Shown: in pieces, positions 44,245 to 52,499 of the stretch | Layout of the letters: the number at the start of each line of letters is the position of its first letter | Position numbering within the stretch: the first letter of the stretch is position 1 | Assembly (NCBI GenBank): GCA_964242305.1 | Contig: CAXTBB010000012.1 | Coordinates: 1 to 64,000 of the forward strand | Source of the DNA: DATLGB01 sp964242305 | GTDB lineage: Bacteria > Actinomycetota > Thermoleophilia > Solirubrobacterales > Solirubrobacteraceae | DNA: 64,000 bases | Direction: 5' to 3' | The notes under the pieces: generated by a model | Told to the model about the DNA's origin: nothing | Seen by the model: the letters and a program-made list of their open reading frames with translations, nothing else | Databases searched by the model: none | Program-made: the position numbers and the translations under genes

Positions 44245-45426
44245 GTGCTCCGGGTCCTAGTCGTGTTGGCGGCGGCGCTGCTGGTCGGCTGCGGTTCCAG
44301 TCGCGCCAAGTCCGACCCCGATCCCGGCCCGAAGGTGACCGCGCCGCCAGGCCTCGCCGCGGCCGCCGCCGTCGGCCCGCCCGAGGGCAAGCTCACGCTG
44401 CTGGCGCCCTCGGCCTACGTCCCCGACTCCGCCCGGCAGGTGCCCGGCTGCGAGGTGACGGTGACCCCCGTCGACGACAGCGACGACCTCGTCCGCAAGA
44501 TGGCGACGGGCCGCTACGACGGCGGCCTGGGCAACGGCGACGCGATGGTGCGACTGATCGCGTCAGGGTCGATCGCGCCCGTCAACACCAAGCTCGTGCC
44601 CGGCTACGCCGACGTCTACGACGGCCTCAAGCAGCAGTCCTTCAACAGCGTCGGCGGGAAGGCGTTCGCGCTGCCGGTCGGCCGCGCCGCGCGGCTGCTG
44701 GTGTGGCGGCGCGACGCGATCCCGGGGACGCTGACCAGCCTCGGCGCGCTGCTGGACCCCCCGCAGGTCGCCTCGCTCGGCGAGCAGCTGGTGGTCCCCG
44801 ACGACCCGGCCAGCATCGCCGAGACGGCGCTGTGGGTCGCGCGCCAGCGCAAGGACCTCGCGATCACCGATCCCTACGAGCTCGACCGCCCGCAGTTCAA
44901 CGCCGTCCTGCGCATCCTGCGCCTCCAGCATCCGTACGTCTACGACTACTGGCGCGATCCGAGCGCCGTGCGGGAGGCGTTCCGCGGCGGCCGGGCCAGC
45001 ATCGGCATGGCCCCGCAGTCGATCGTCGGCGAGCTCGAGCAGCGCCCCGGCAGCCTCGGCCCGGTCGGGGCGACCCGCCCGCGCGAGGGCTCGACGGGCA
45101 TCTCACCGGCCTGGATGGTCTCTTCCAAGGCCAAGCACATCAACTGCCTCTACCGCTTCTTCCGCCGCGCGCTCGATCCCGCCGTCAACGCCCAGACCGC
45201 GCTCGACGCCGCCGTCGCACCGGCCAACTCGAAGGCCTGCGGCGTCATCAAGCGGCTGCGCGGCAACGACCGCTTCTGCGACCTCTACCACGCCACCGAC
45301 GACGACTACTACGCCAAGGTCCTCTTCCGCACCCAGCCCTCCCGCGACTGCGGCGACACGCGCGGCCGGGCGTGCATGGACTGGGAGACCTGGACGCGGG
45401 CCTGGCGCGAGATCGTCGCCGGCTAG
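44245..45426 (+). CDS. Divergent paralogue of the PotD-like lipoprotein
   Basis: 393-residue lipoprotein, GTG start, signal peptide ending in LLVGCGSS. It aligns by eye over its whole length with the potD product upstream (NGDAMVRLIASGSIAPVNTKLVPGY against the matching potD segment) and keeps all six mature cysteines (GCE, NCLYR, ACGVI, FCDLYH, DCGDT, ACMD). The first strand has changed: the aromatic WAGY of potD reads PSAY and about ten following residues are missing, so the polyamine-stacking Trp is lost. It may bind a different ligand or act as an accessory protein. It could be served by the same permeases. Confidence 0.82.
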   Translation: MLRVLVVLAAALLVGCGSSRAKSDPDPGPKVTAPPGLAAAAAVGPPEGKLTLLAPSAYVPDSARQVPGCEVTVTPVDDSDDLVRKMATGRYDGGLGNGDAMVRLIASGSIAPVNTKLVPGYADVYDGLKQQSFNSVGGKAFALPVGRAARLLVWRRDAIPGTLTSLGALLDPPQVASLGEQLVVPDDPASIAETALWVARQRKDLAITDPYELDRPQFNAVLRILRLQHPYVYDYWRDPSAVREAFRGGRASIGMAPQSIVGELEQRPGSLGPVGATRPREGSTGISPAWMVSSKAKHINCLYRFFRRALDPAVNAQTALDAAVAPANSKACGVIKRLRGNDRFCDLYHATDDDYYAKVLFRTQPSRDCGDTRGRACMDWETWTRAWREIVAG

Positions 45427-46069
45427 ACCCGCGGCACGCCGTAGCGCTCGAGCTCAGCCTCGATCAGGCGGCAGTCGTCCGGGTCGGTCAGCTGGGAGAA
45501 GTGGGAGCGCAGCGGCAGATAGCCGTCGGCCCGGCGGTGCAGGTCCCGCCGGTGATCGCGCAGGGTGAGCGACGGTGCGCTCCAGGTCCGAGCGGGTGGC
45601 CGCCAGCTGCGGTGTGTGCGCGTCCAGCGCCCGCCGCAGCTTCGCCGCCCACCTTCGTCAGATCACTCCGTACGGCGACATGGATCACGGGCGGACGGAC
45701 CGTCCACAGCTTGGTCCACCACGCCGCCGACCAGCCGCACAGGCATGCGCCTGGACCACCGGCGAGCACCGCGGCCGCGTGCCACCCTTCCACCGACAGC
45801 AACGAAGGAGCGACGGTCGAGTAGACGCCCGGGAACACGGCGTGAAGCCGGCCGGCGACGACCGCCCGGTGCAGCGTGGCCTCAGCAAGCCCGCGGCGGC
45901 GCAGCTGCGCCCACGACGCCACCCCCCACTGCCGCTCCGCAACCGCGCCGATCCGCTTCCGGTTGTTCTGAACTGCGCCGGGTTGCTTTCGGAAAGCGGA
46001 AGCAGTGGAGCGCGATTCGGAGGAAGCGGAAGGAGAAGAGCGGCGTTGGCGGCGGAAGGAGAGGGGCAT
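45423..46069 (-). pseudogene. Decayed AbiEi-type antitoxin/DUF559-like gene
   Basis: Three pieces in three frames on the minus strand. The N-terminal piece (about 45655-46069) has the AbiEi antitoxin winged helix (VAERQWGVASWAQLRRRGLA, then AGRLHAVFPGVYS) and the following AVLAGGPGACLCGWSAAWW region. A middle piece (about 45575-45657) reads KLRRALDAHTPQLAATRSDL in another frame. The last piece (45423-45575) ends RLIEAELERYGVPRV in a third frame. The usual roughly 70-residue segment between the first two pieces seems deleted. Related intact genes encode a C-terminal nuclease-like domain that I do not see. The 3' end overlaps the lipoprotein stop. Confidence 0.55.
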
Positions 46070-46129
46070 TGGTGGATGACGTCACCGATCGCTGTGACGG
46101 AACAAGACGGAGGTTGAAGAGGCCGCTCC

Positions 46130-46135
46130 TAAACT
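46130..46135 (+). promoter_or_regulatory. Candidate -10 hexamer TAAACT before ilvB
   Basis: TAAACT ends 7 nt before the ilvB ATG at 46143. The short spacing leaves no room for a leader peptide or attenuator. Confidence 0.42.
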
Positions 46136-46142
46136 GCTGACC

Positions 46143-47816
46143 ATGAGAGCCGTCGACGCCGTCATGCACTGCCTGAAGTCCGAGGGCGTGGACGTCGTAT
46201 TCGGCTACCCGGGCGGCGCCAACCTCCCCACCTACGACGCCCTCTACGACGCGGGCATCAAGCACGTGCTGGTCCGGCACGAGGCGGGCGGCGGCCACGC
46301 GGCGGAGGGGTACGCGAAGGCGTCGGGCAAGGTCGGCGTCTGCTTCGCCACCTCCGGGCCGGGTGCGACCAACATCGTCACGCCGCTCACGGACGCGATG
46401 ATGGACAGCGTCCCGGTGGTCTTCTTCACCGGCCAGGTGCGCACGGAGCTGCTGGGCACCGACGGCTTCCAGGAGGCGGACACGTTCGGCATCACCCTGC
46501 CGATCGTCAAGCACTCGTTCATGATCCAGCACCCGCAGGAGATCCCGCGGACGATCCACGAGGCGTTCCACATCGCCCGAACGGGGCGGCCCGGTCCGGT
46601 GCTGATCGACATGCCGACCGACCTCACGCGCGTCGACATCGAGTACGAGCCCGTCACCGACGTCCACCTGCCCGGCTACCAGCCGACGACGGAGGGCAAC
46701 CAGAAGCAGATCCGCCAGGCCGCGAAGGCGCTCGCGCAGGCCCGCCGGCCCGTCCTCTACGTCGGCGGCGGCACCATCAGCGCACACGCTTCCGACGAGG
46801 TTCGAGCCCTGGCGGCGACCGGCCACTTCCCCGTCACCTGCACGCTGATGGGCCTGGGCGCGTTCCCGGCCCCGCACGAGCAGTGGCTCGGGATGCTCGG
46901 GATGCACGGGACCCGGGCGGCCAACTACGCGATGGACGAGTCGGACCTGATCGTCGCCTGCGGCGCGCGCTTCGACGACCGCATCACCGGCAAGCTGAGC
47001 GAGTTCGCCCCGCGCGCGAAGTTCATCCACATCGACATCGACCCCGCCGAGATCTCAAAGAACGTCCCGGCGCACATCCCGATCGTGGGCGACGCCAAGA
47101 ACATCATCGCCCGCCTGGTCGAGGAGTACGAGAAGCTCGACACCGACCCGGCGCGGCTGACCGAGTGGTGGGAGCGCATCGACCGCTGGCGCACCCAGCA
47201 CCCGCTGCGCTACGACGACTCGACGGACGACGAGATCAAGCCGCAGCGGCTGATCGAGGCCGTCTACGAGGTCGCACCGGACGCGATCCTGTGCTCCGAC
47301 GTCGGCCAGCACCAGATGTGGCAGGCCCAGTACTTCCACTTCGCGCGCCCGCGCACGTGGATCAACTCGGGCGGCCTGGGGACGATGGGCTTCGGCCTGC
47401 CGGCCGCCATGGGCGCGGCGCTGGCGCGGCCCGACGAGCTCGTCATCTGCGTCTCCGGCGACGGCTCGATCCAGATGAACATCCAGGAGCTGGCCACGAT
47501 CCGGGAGAACGACATCCCCGTCAAGGTCGTGCTGATGAACAACGGCTTCCTGGGCATGGTCCGCCAGTGGCAGGAGCTCTTCTGGGAGCGCCGCTACTCG
47601 AGCGTGGACACCGGCCGCTGGCCGGACTTCGTCAAGCTCGCCGAGGCCTACGGCATCCCCGGCCACCGGCTGACCTCCAAGACCACGCTGGTCGACGACC
47701 TGCGCGCGATCCTCACCGCCGAGGGCCCCGCCTTCGTCGACGTGCGGGTCACCAAGGAGGAGAACACGTACCCGATGATCGCGCCCGGCGCCGCCGCCCG
47801 CGACATGGTCGGCTGA
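46143..47816 (+). CDS. ilvB: Acetolactate synthase large subunit
   Basis: 557-residue thiamin-diphosphate enzyme for the first common step of valine, leucine and isoleucine synthesis. FGYPGGANLPTYDAL and VLVRHEAGGGHAAEGYAKAS hold the N-terminal TPP site (Glu at residue 47). The C-terminal TPP motif is SGDGSIQMNIQELATIRENDIPVKVVLMNN. The usual HEQGA glutamate motif reads HEAGG. The stop overlaps the ilvN start by one base (TGATG). Confidence 0.95.
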   Translation: MRAVDAVMHCLKSEGVDVVFGYPGGANLPTYDALYDAGIKHVLVRHEAGGGHAAEGYAKASGKVGVCFATSGPGATNIVTPLTDAMMDSVPVVFFTGQVRTELLGTDGFQEADTFGITLPIVKHSFMIQHPQEIPRTIHEAFHIARTGRPGPVLIDMPTDLTRVDIEYEPVTDVHLPGYQPTTEGNQKQIRQAAKALAQARRPVLYVGGGTISAHASDEVRALAATGHFPVTCTLMGLGAFPAPHEQWLGMLGMHGTRAANYAMDESDLIVACGARFDDRITGKLSEFAPRAKFIHIDIDPAEISKNVPAHIPIVGDAKNIIARLVEEYEKLDTDPARLTEWWERIDRWRTQHPLRYDDSTDDEIKPQRLIEAVYEVAPDAILCSDVGQHQMWQAQYFHFARPRTWINSGGLGTMGFGLPAAMGAALARPDELVICVSGDGSIQMNIQELATIRENDIPVKVVLMNNGFLGMVRQWQELFWERRYSSVDTGRWPDFVKLAEAYGIPGHRLTSKTTLVDDLRAILTAEGPAFVDVRVTKEENTYPMIAPGAAARDMVG

Positions 47817-48376
47817 TGGGAGACCCAGGCGTGCGCACCGAGACGCTGTCCCTCGAGGACCTGGAGGCCACGTCCGGCTTCCGCACCGGCCGCAAGCACA
47901 TCCTGAGCGTGCTGGTCGAGAACAAGCCGGGTGTCCTGACCCGCGTGGCGGGGCTGTTCGCCCGCCGCGGGTTCAACATCGACACGCTGGTGGTCGGGCC
48001 GACGGACGACCCGACGCTGTCGCGCATCACCCTGACGCTCGACGGCGCCACGCACCCCATCGACCAGGTCACCAAGCAGCTGCACAAGCTGGTCAACGTG
48101 CTCAAGATCCGCGACCTCGAGCCGGACGAGACGATCGCCCGCGAGCTGGCCGTCTTCAAGGTGTCCGCCGACGCCGCGGCGCGCCAGGAGATCATGCAGT
48201 TCGTGTCGATCTTCGAGGCGCGCATCATCGACGTCACCAAGCGCTCGATCATCATCGAGGTGGTGGGGACGGCGGAGAAGGTGTCCGCCTTCGAGAAGCT
48301 GGTCCGGCCGTTCGGGTTGATCGAGATGGCCCAGACGGGCGAGATCGCGATTGCCCGCGGGCGGTCAGAGACCTAG
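47816..48376 (+). CDS. ilvN: Acetolactate synthase small (regulatory) subunit
   Basis: 186-residue regulatory subunit. The N-terminal ACT domain begins KHILSVLVENKPGVLTRVAG and continues FARRGFNIDTLVVGPTDD; the C-terminal domain includes VFKVSADAAARQEIMQFV and LVRPFGLIEMAQTGEIA. It mediates valine feedback and stimulates IlvB. The first 25 residues are an extension beyond the usual start. ilvC, normally next, is found only 15 kb further on. Confidence 0.94.
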   Translation: MGDPGVRTETLSLEDLEATSGFRTGRKHILSVLVENKPGVLTRVAGLFARRGFNIDTLVVGPTDDPTLSRITLTLDGATHPIDQVTKQLHKLVNVLKIRDLEPDETIARELAVFKVSADAAARQEIMQFVSIFEARIIDVTKRSIIIEVVGTAEKVSAFEKLVRPFGLIEMAQTGEIAIARGRSET

Positions 48377-48419
48377 CCAGCCGCCCGCTGATCACCGCCT
48401 GACGCCACCCGTCGGACGC

Positions 48420-49844
48420 TCACGGCCTGGCGGCCGCTACGCGTCGTCGGCCATCGTCAGCCGGCGCCAGCGAACGGCTGGGAGCCGGGATCAGGGTGGC
48501 GACGAGGGCGCCGACGCCGAGGACGCCCGCGCCGACCCACAGCGCGGGGGTGACACCGTCGATGAACGCGGCCGGGTTCGCGTAGGAGCCCGCTCCGCTG
48601 AAGACGGCCGACAGGATGGCCACGCCGAGGACGCCGCCGACCTCGCGGATCGCGTTGGTGGCGCCCGACGCCTGGCCGGCCTCCTCCGGCCGCACGGAGC
48701 GCAGGACGGCGTTGGCGGCGGGCGCGAAGACGAGCGCCATGCCGGCGCCGCCCATGACGAAGGCGGGCACGAGCTCGAGGTAGGGCGTGTCCACCTGCAC
48801 CACCGTGGCGATCCAGGCGATCGCGATCGTCTGCAGGGTCAGGCCGGCCACCATCAGCGGCCGCGAGCCGATGCGGTCGCTGAAGATCCCCGCCAGCGGA
48901 GCCACGAAGATCGGCATCGCCGTCCACGGCAGCGTCCGCAGCCCGGACTCGAGCGCCGAGTAGCCCTGCGCGGTCTGGAAGACCTGGGTCAGGAAGAAGA
49001 TCGACCCGAACATCCCGAAGAACATGATCAGCGAGACGCCGTTGGTGGCCGCGAAGCCGCGCGAGGCGAAGAAGCGCATCGGCAGCATCGGGTGCCGGGC
49101 CACGCGCAGCTCGTAGGCCACGAAGGCGGCCAGGGCGAGCACGCCGACGGCGAGCGCGCCGACGACCTGCAGCGAGGCCCACCCCTGCGGGTTCCCGCGC
49201 ACGATCCCGAAGGTGACGCCGAGCAGGCCGAGGGCGCCGAGGGCCAGCCCGCCGAGGTCCAGCTGGGATTCCGTCCCGCCCGCTCCGCGGCTCTCGGCGA
49301 GCACCCGCCGGGCGACGGGGAGGAGGGCGAGGCCGACCGGGACGTTGATCCAGAAGATCCACTGCCAGTTGATGCCTTCGACCACCGCGCCGCCGACCAG
49401 CGGGCCGAGCGCGACGCCGAGGCCGCTGACGCCCGACCAGACGCCGAGCGCGATCCCGCGCTGGTTGACGGGGAACGCCTCGGAGAGCAGCGTGAGGGTG
49501 AGCGGAGCGACGATGGCACCGCCGGCGCCCTGGACGGCCCGGGCGGCGATCAGCGTGCCGGTCGTCGGCGCCAGCGCCGCGAGCGCGGAGGCGCCGGTGA
49601 AGACGCCGAGGCCGATCAGGAACATCCGCCGGCGGCCGAAGCGGTCGCCGAGCGCGGACGCGGGGAGGAGCAGGACAGCGAAGGAGAGCGTGTAGGCGTT
49701 GACCGTCCACTCGAGCGCTTCGAGGCCGGCCCCGAGGTCGACGCGGATCGTCGGGAGGGCGGTGGAGACGACGAGGTTGTCGAGCGTCACCATGAAGAGC
49801 GCGACGGACACCACTATCAGCGTCCGGAGCCGGTCGGTAGTCAT
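48420..49844 (-). CDS. MFS drug exporter, DHA2 (EmrB/QacA) family
   Basis: 474-residue transporter with 14 predicted TM segments. MVTLDNLVVSTALPTIRVDL is the TM1 hallmark of the DHA2 family; LGDRFGRRRMFLIGLGVF is motif A; GLGVALGPLVGGAVVEGINWQWIFWINVPVG is the motif C region (given in part). It would export hydrophobic drugs in exchange for protons. The start codon is overlapped by the first of two 10-bp direct repeats that could be an operator; no regulator gene is adjacent. Confidence 0.92.
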   Translation of the reverse strand: MTTDRLRTLIVVSVALFMVTLDNLVVSTALPTIRVDLGAGLEALEWTVNAYTLSFAVLLLPASALGDRFGRRRMFLIGLGVFTGASALAALAPTTGTLIAARAVQGAGGAIVAPLTLTLLSEAFPVNQRGIALGVWSGVSGLGVALGPLVGGAVVEGINWQWIFWINVPVGLALLPVARRVLAESRGAGGTESQLDLGGLALGALGLLGVTFGIVRGNPQGWASLQVVGALAVGVLALAAFVAYELRVARHPMLPMRFFASRGFAATNGVSLIMFFGMFGSIFFLTQVFQTAQGYSALESGLRTLPWTAMPIFVAPLAGIFSDRIGSRPLMVAGLTLQTIAIAWIATVVQVDTPYLELVPAFVMGGAGMALVFAPAANAVLRSVRPEEAGQASGATNAIREVGGVLGVAILSAVFSGAGSYANPAAFIDGVTPALWVGAGVLGVGALVATLIPAPSRSLAPADDGRRRVAAARP

Positions 49845-49873
49845 GACTCACATAATGACAGTGATGACTCACA
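49843..49873. promoter_or_regulatory. Candidate operator: 10-bp direct repeat at the MFS start
   Basis: ATGACTCACA occurs at 49843-49852 and again at 49864-49873, a 21-bp period (two helical turns). Between them is an AT-rich patch; on the minus strand CATTAT ends 7 nt before the exporter ATG, so the repeats bracket the presumed -10 element. Confidence 0.45.
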
Positions 49874-49939
49874 AGCGTGTGTGTGGCTCGTCACACCCTT
49901 CCGCCCCAAGCGGGCCGGATCGGTGGCGGGCGGGTCGCT

Positions 49940-49945
49940 TAAGCT
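49940..49945 (+). promoter_or_regulatory. Candidate -10 hexamer TAAGCT before menF
   Basis: TAAGCT ends 6 nt before GTG 49952; GGAGGGG in the gap could also serve as a ribosome site. Confidence 0.4.
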
Positions 49946-49951
49946 GGAGGG

Positions 49952-51313
49952 GTGACCGTGCAGACGCGAACGCCGCTCGACGAGGCGCTGCTGCGCCGGC
50001 GGGCGGCGCGCGGGGGCCTGGCCGCGATCACGGTCCGCCTGCCCGGCAGCGTCGACCCGGCCGCGATCGTGGCCGCGTCGCGCCGTCCCGACGAGCCCTG
50101 GTTCCTGTTCGATCGCAACGGCGTCTCGCTGGCCACGCTCGGCGCCGCCGCCGTCATCGAGGAGCGCGGCGCCGGGCGCTTCACGCGGGCCGCCGAGCGC
50201 TGGTGCCACCTGGCCGCCGGCGCGCACTGCGATCCTCCCGAGGGTCCGGCCGGCGCCGGCCTGATCGCGGTCGGCGGCTTCGCCTTCGCCGACGACGGTG
50301 GGCGCGCGCGGCAGTGGGCCGGCTTCGCGCCCGGCTCGCTGGTCGTGCCGGAGATCTCGATCGCGCGCGCCGGGGACGACGTCCGGCTGACCGTCGCGGT
50401 CGCCCCCGGCGGCGACGTCGACGCGGCGCTGGCGCGGGTCGACGCGCTGGTCGCGGATCGCGCGCTGCCGCTGCTGGACCCCGCGCCGACCGAGCACGCC
50501 CAGGTCGCCTCGGTGATGCCGCCCGAGCACTTCGAGCACGCCGTCGAGCGCGCCACGGAGCGCATCCGCCGCGGCGACTTCGAGAAGATCGTCCTCGTCC
50601 GCGAGGTCGCCGTGCACGCCGCCGCCGACCACGACGCGGTCGCGGTGTTCGACGTCCTGCGACAGAACTTCAGCGACTGCTTCGTCTTCTGCGTCGGCCG
50701 CGGCGACGCCGCCTTCGTGGCCGCCTCGCCGGAGCTGCTGGTGCGCCGCGAGGGCGCCCGCGCCCAGACCGTCGCGCTGGCCGGCTCCATCCGCCGCAGC
50801 GCCGATCCCGCCGTCGACGACCACCTCGCCGAGCAGCTGCTGCGCTCGGCCAAGGACCGCGAGGAGCAGTCGATCGTCGCCCGCCGGATCGCAGCCACGC
50901 TGCGCCGCCACGCCGTCTGGGTGGCCGCCGCCGAGGAACCGGTGATCGTCAAGGTGGCCAACATCCAGCACCTGGCCACGCCGATCCGCGCCCAGCTGCG
51001 CCGTCCCGTCAGCGCGCTGGAGCTGGCCGGGCTGCTGCACCCGACGCCCGCCGTCGGCGCCGAGCCGCCCTCTGCGGTCGACGTCATCCCCGCGCTGGAG
51101 GGCGTCGACCGCGGCTGGTACGCCGGCGCCGTCGGCTGGACGGACTCCTCCGAGGACGGCGAGTTCTGCGTTGGCCTGCGCTGCGCCCTGCTGCGCGGCC
51201 GCGAGGCGCGCTGCTACGCCGGCGTCGGCGTCGTCCGCGACTCCGATCCCGCCGCCGAACTCGCCGAGACGGAGATCAAGCTCGGCGCCCTGCTTCCGGT
51301 GCTGGCGCTATGA
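49952..51313 (+). CDS. menF: Isochorismate synthase
   Basis: 453-residue chorismate-binding enzyme converting chorismate to isochorismate, the first dedicated step of menaquinone synthesis. The C-terminal half has the family core: FEKIVLVREVAVHA, SPELLVRREGARAQTVALAGSI (part), KDREEQSIV, HPTPAVGAEP and RGWYAGAVGWTD. The N-terminal half is less conserved, as usual. Downstream menD, menH, menC, menA, menB and menE support MenF over a salicylate or anthranilate enzyme. The stop overlaps the PRC-barrel gene (ATGA). Confidence 0.92.
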   Translation: MTVQTRTPLDEALLRRRAARGGLAAITVRLPGSVDPAAIVAASRRPDEPWFLFDRNGVSLATLGAAAVIEERGAGRFTRAAERWCHLAAGAHCDPPEGPAGAGLIAVGGFAFADDGGRARQWAGFAPGSLVVPEISIARAGDDVRLTVAVAPGGDVDAALARVDALVADRALPLLDPAPTEHAQVASVMPPEHFEHAVERATERIRRGDFEKIVLVREVAVHAAADHDAVAVFDVLRQNFSDCFVFCVGRGDAAFVAASPELLVRREGARAQTVALAGSIRRSADPAVDDHLAEQLLRSAKDREEQSIVARRIAATLRRHAVWVAAAEEPVIVKVANIQHLATPIRAQLRRPVSALELAGLLHPTPAVGAEPPSAVDVIPALEGVDRGWYAGAVGWTDSSEDGEFCVGLRCALLRGREARCYAGVGVVRDSDPAAELAETEIKLGALLPVLAL

Positions 51314-51582
51314 GCACCGACGATCCCGGCGATCAGATCGGCTACCTGGTGCTGGCCAAGGGGACGCCCGTGGTCACGACGGACGGCGTCACCCTTGGCA
51401 CCGTCGCGGAGGTCAAGGACAACGCGCGCGAGCACATCTTCGACGGGATCGTCGTGCGGACGGACGACGGCAAGGTGTTCGTGGACGCTCCGGAGGTGGC
51501 GCGCATCTACGAGCGCCGCGTCGAGCTGACCGTCGACTCCTCGTTCGTCTTCCCGCCGCACGGCGGGTTGTTCGGCCGCTAG
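51310..51582 (+). CDS. PRC-barrel-like small protein
   Basis: 90-residue protein starting within the menF stop. GYLVLAKGTPVVTTDGVTLG, VAEVKDNAREHIFDGIVV and DAPEVARIYERRVELTVDS fit a PRC-barrel/DUF2171 fold. Its role is unknown; PRC barrels often bind proteins or RNA. It converges on egtD with a 4-nt overlap. Confidence 0.75.
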   Translation: MSTDDPGDQIGYLVLAKGTPVVTTDGVTLGTVAEVKDNAREHIFDGIVVRTDDGKVFVDAPEVARIYERRVELTVDSSFVFPPHGGLFGR

Positions 51583-52499
51583 GCCGGCCGCGCCAGCGCC
51601 AGGGTGAAGCGCTCGCCGGCGTCGACGTGGAAGGCGTCGACGGCGAGGCCGGCGGCGGCGAAGTCCGCCTCCAACCGCTCGCGGGTGAACTTGGTCGAGA
51701 TCTCCGTGCGCAGCTCCTCCCCGCGCTCGAAGGCCACGTCGAGGTCGAGCGCAGCGACGCGGACGGTGTGCGCGCGGCGGGCGCGCAGGCGCATCTCGAT
51801 CCATTCGTTGGCGGGGTCGAAGAAGGCGACGTGCTCGAACAGCGCCGTGTCGAAGTCGGCGCCCAGCTCGCGGTTGACGACGTCGAGCAGGTTCAGGCTG
51901 AAGGCGGCGGTGACGCCGGCCGCGTCGTCGTAGGCGGCCTCCATCACGTCCACGTCCGTGATCAGCTGCGCGCCCAGGAGCAGGCGGTCGCCGGGGCCGA
52001 GCGCGGTGGCCAGGTCGCGCAGGAACGCGCGGCGGGCGCCGGGGAGGAAGTTGCCGATCGTCCCGCCCAGGAAGGCGAGCAGGCGGCGGGTGGGCGGGGC
52101 GGGTGGCGGCACTCGATCGAGGTCGGTGGTGAAGTCCCCCGTCACGGGGACGACCTCGAGACCCGGGTACTCGGCAGCGAGCGCCTCGTCCAACGCCGTC
52201 GGGGAGACGTCGAAGGGGACGAAGCGAGCGATGCGCCCGACGTCGAGCAGCACGCGCGTCTTCGCGGCGCTGCCGGCGCCCAGCTCGACCAGCTCGACGG
52301 CGTCGCCGACGATCGCGTCCGCGTGCTCGACCAGCAGCGCCCGCTCCGTGCGCGTCGGGTAGTACTCGGGCAGCGCCGTGATCTGCTCGAACAGCTCCGA
52401 ACCGCGCTCGTCGTAGAGGTGCTTGGGCGGCAGCTCCTTGAACGGCCGCGTGAGGCCGTCGAGGACGTCGTCGGCCAGGCTGCTGGCTACGCGTTCCAC
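51579..52499 (-). CDS. egtD: L-histidine N-alpha-methyltransferase
   Basis: 306-residue SAM enzyme that trimethylates histidine to hercynine, the first step of ergothioneine synthesis. PPKHLYDERGSELFEQITAL, PEYYPTRTE, LVELGAGSAAKTRVLLD (SAM site) and FLGGTIGNFLPGARRAFL are EgtD signatures. GTG start 52499 overlaps the egtB end by 13 nt; an open frame upstream is the egtB shadow. It forms a two-gene operon with egtB; egtA, egtC and egtE are not nearby. Confidence 0.94.
   Translation of the reverse strand: MERVASSLADDVLDGLTRPFKELPPKHLYDERGSELFEQITALPEYYPTRTERALLVEHADAIVGDAVELVELGAGSAAKTRVLLDVGRIARFVPFDVSPTALDEALAAEYPGLEVVPVTGDFTTDLDRVPPPAPPTRRLLAFLGGTIGNFLPGARRAFLRDLATALGPGDRLLLGAQLITDVDVMEAAYDDAAGVTAAFSLNLLDVVNRELGADFDTALFEHVAFFDPANEWIEMRLRARRAHTVRVAALDLDVAFERGEELRTEISTKFTRERLEADFAAAGLAVDAFHVDAGERFTLALARPA

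Noticed and set aside
45565..46140. Plus-strand frames opposite the decayed AbiEi-type gene.
   Set aside because: Arg/Pro-rich peptides with no family; the minus-strand fragments show recognisable protein sequence.
48351..49955. 534-codon plus-strand frame antisense to the MFS exporter.
   Set aside because: Asp/Arg/Glu low-complexity shadow of 14 TM helices on the other strand.
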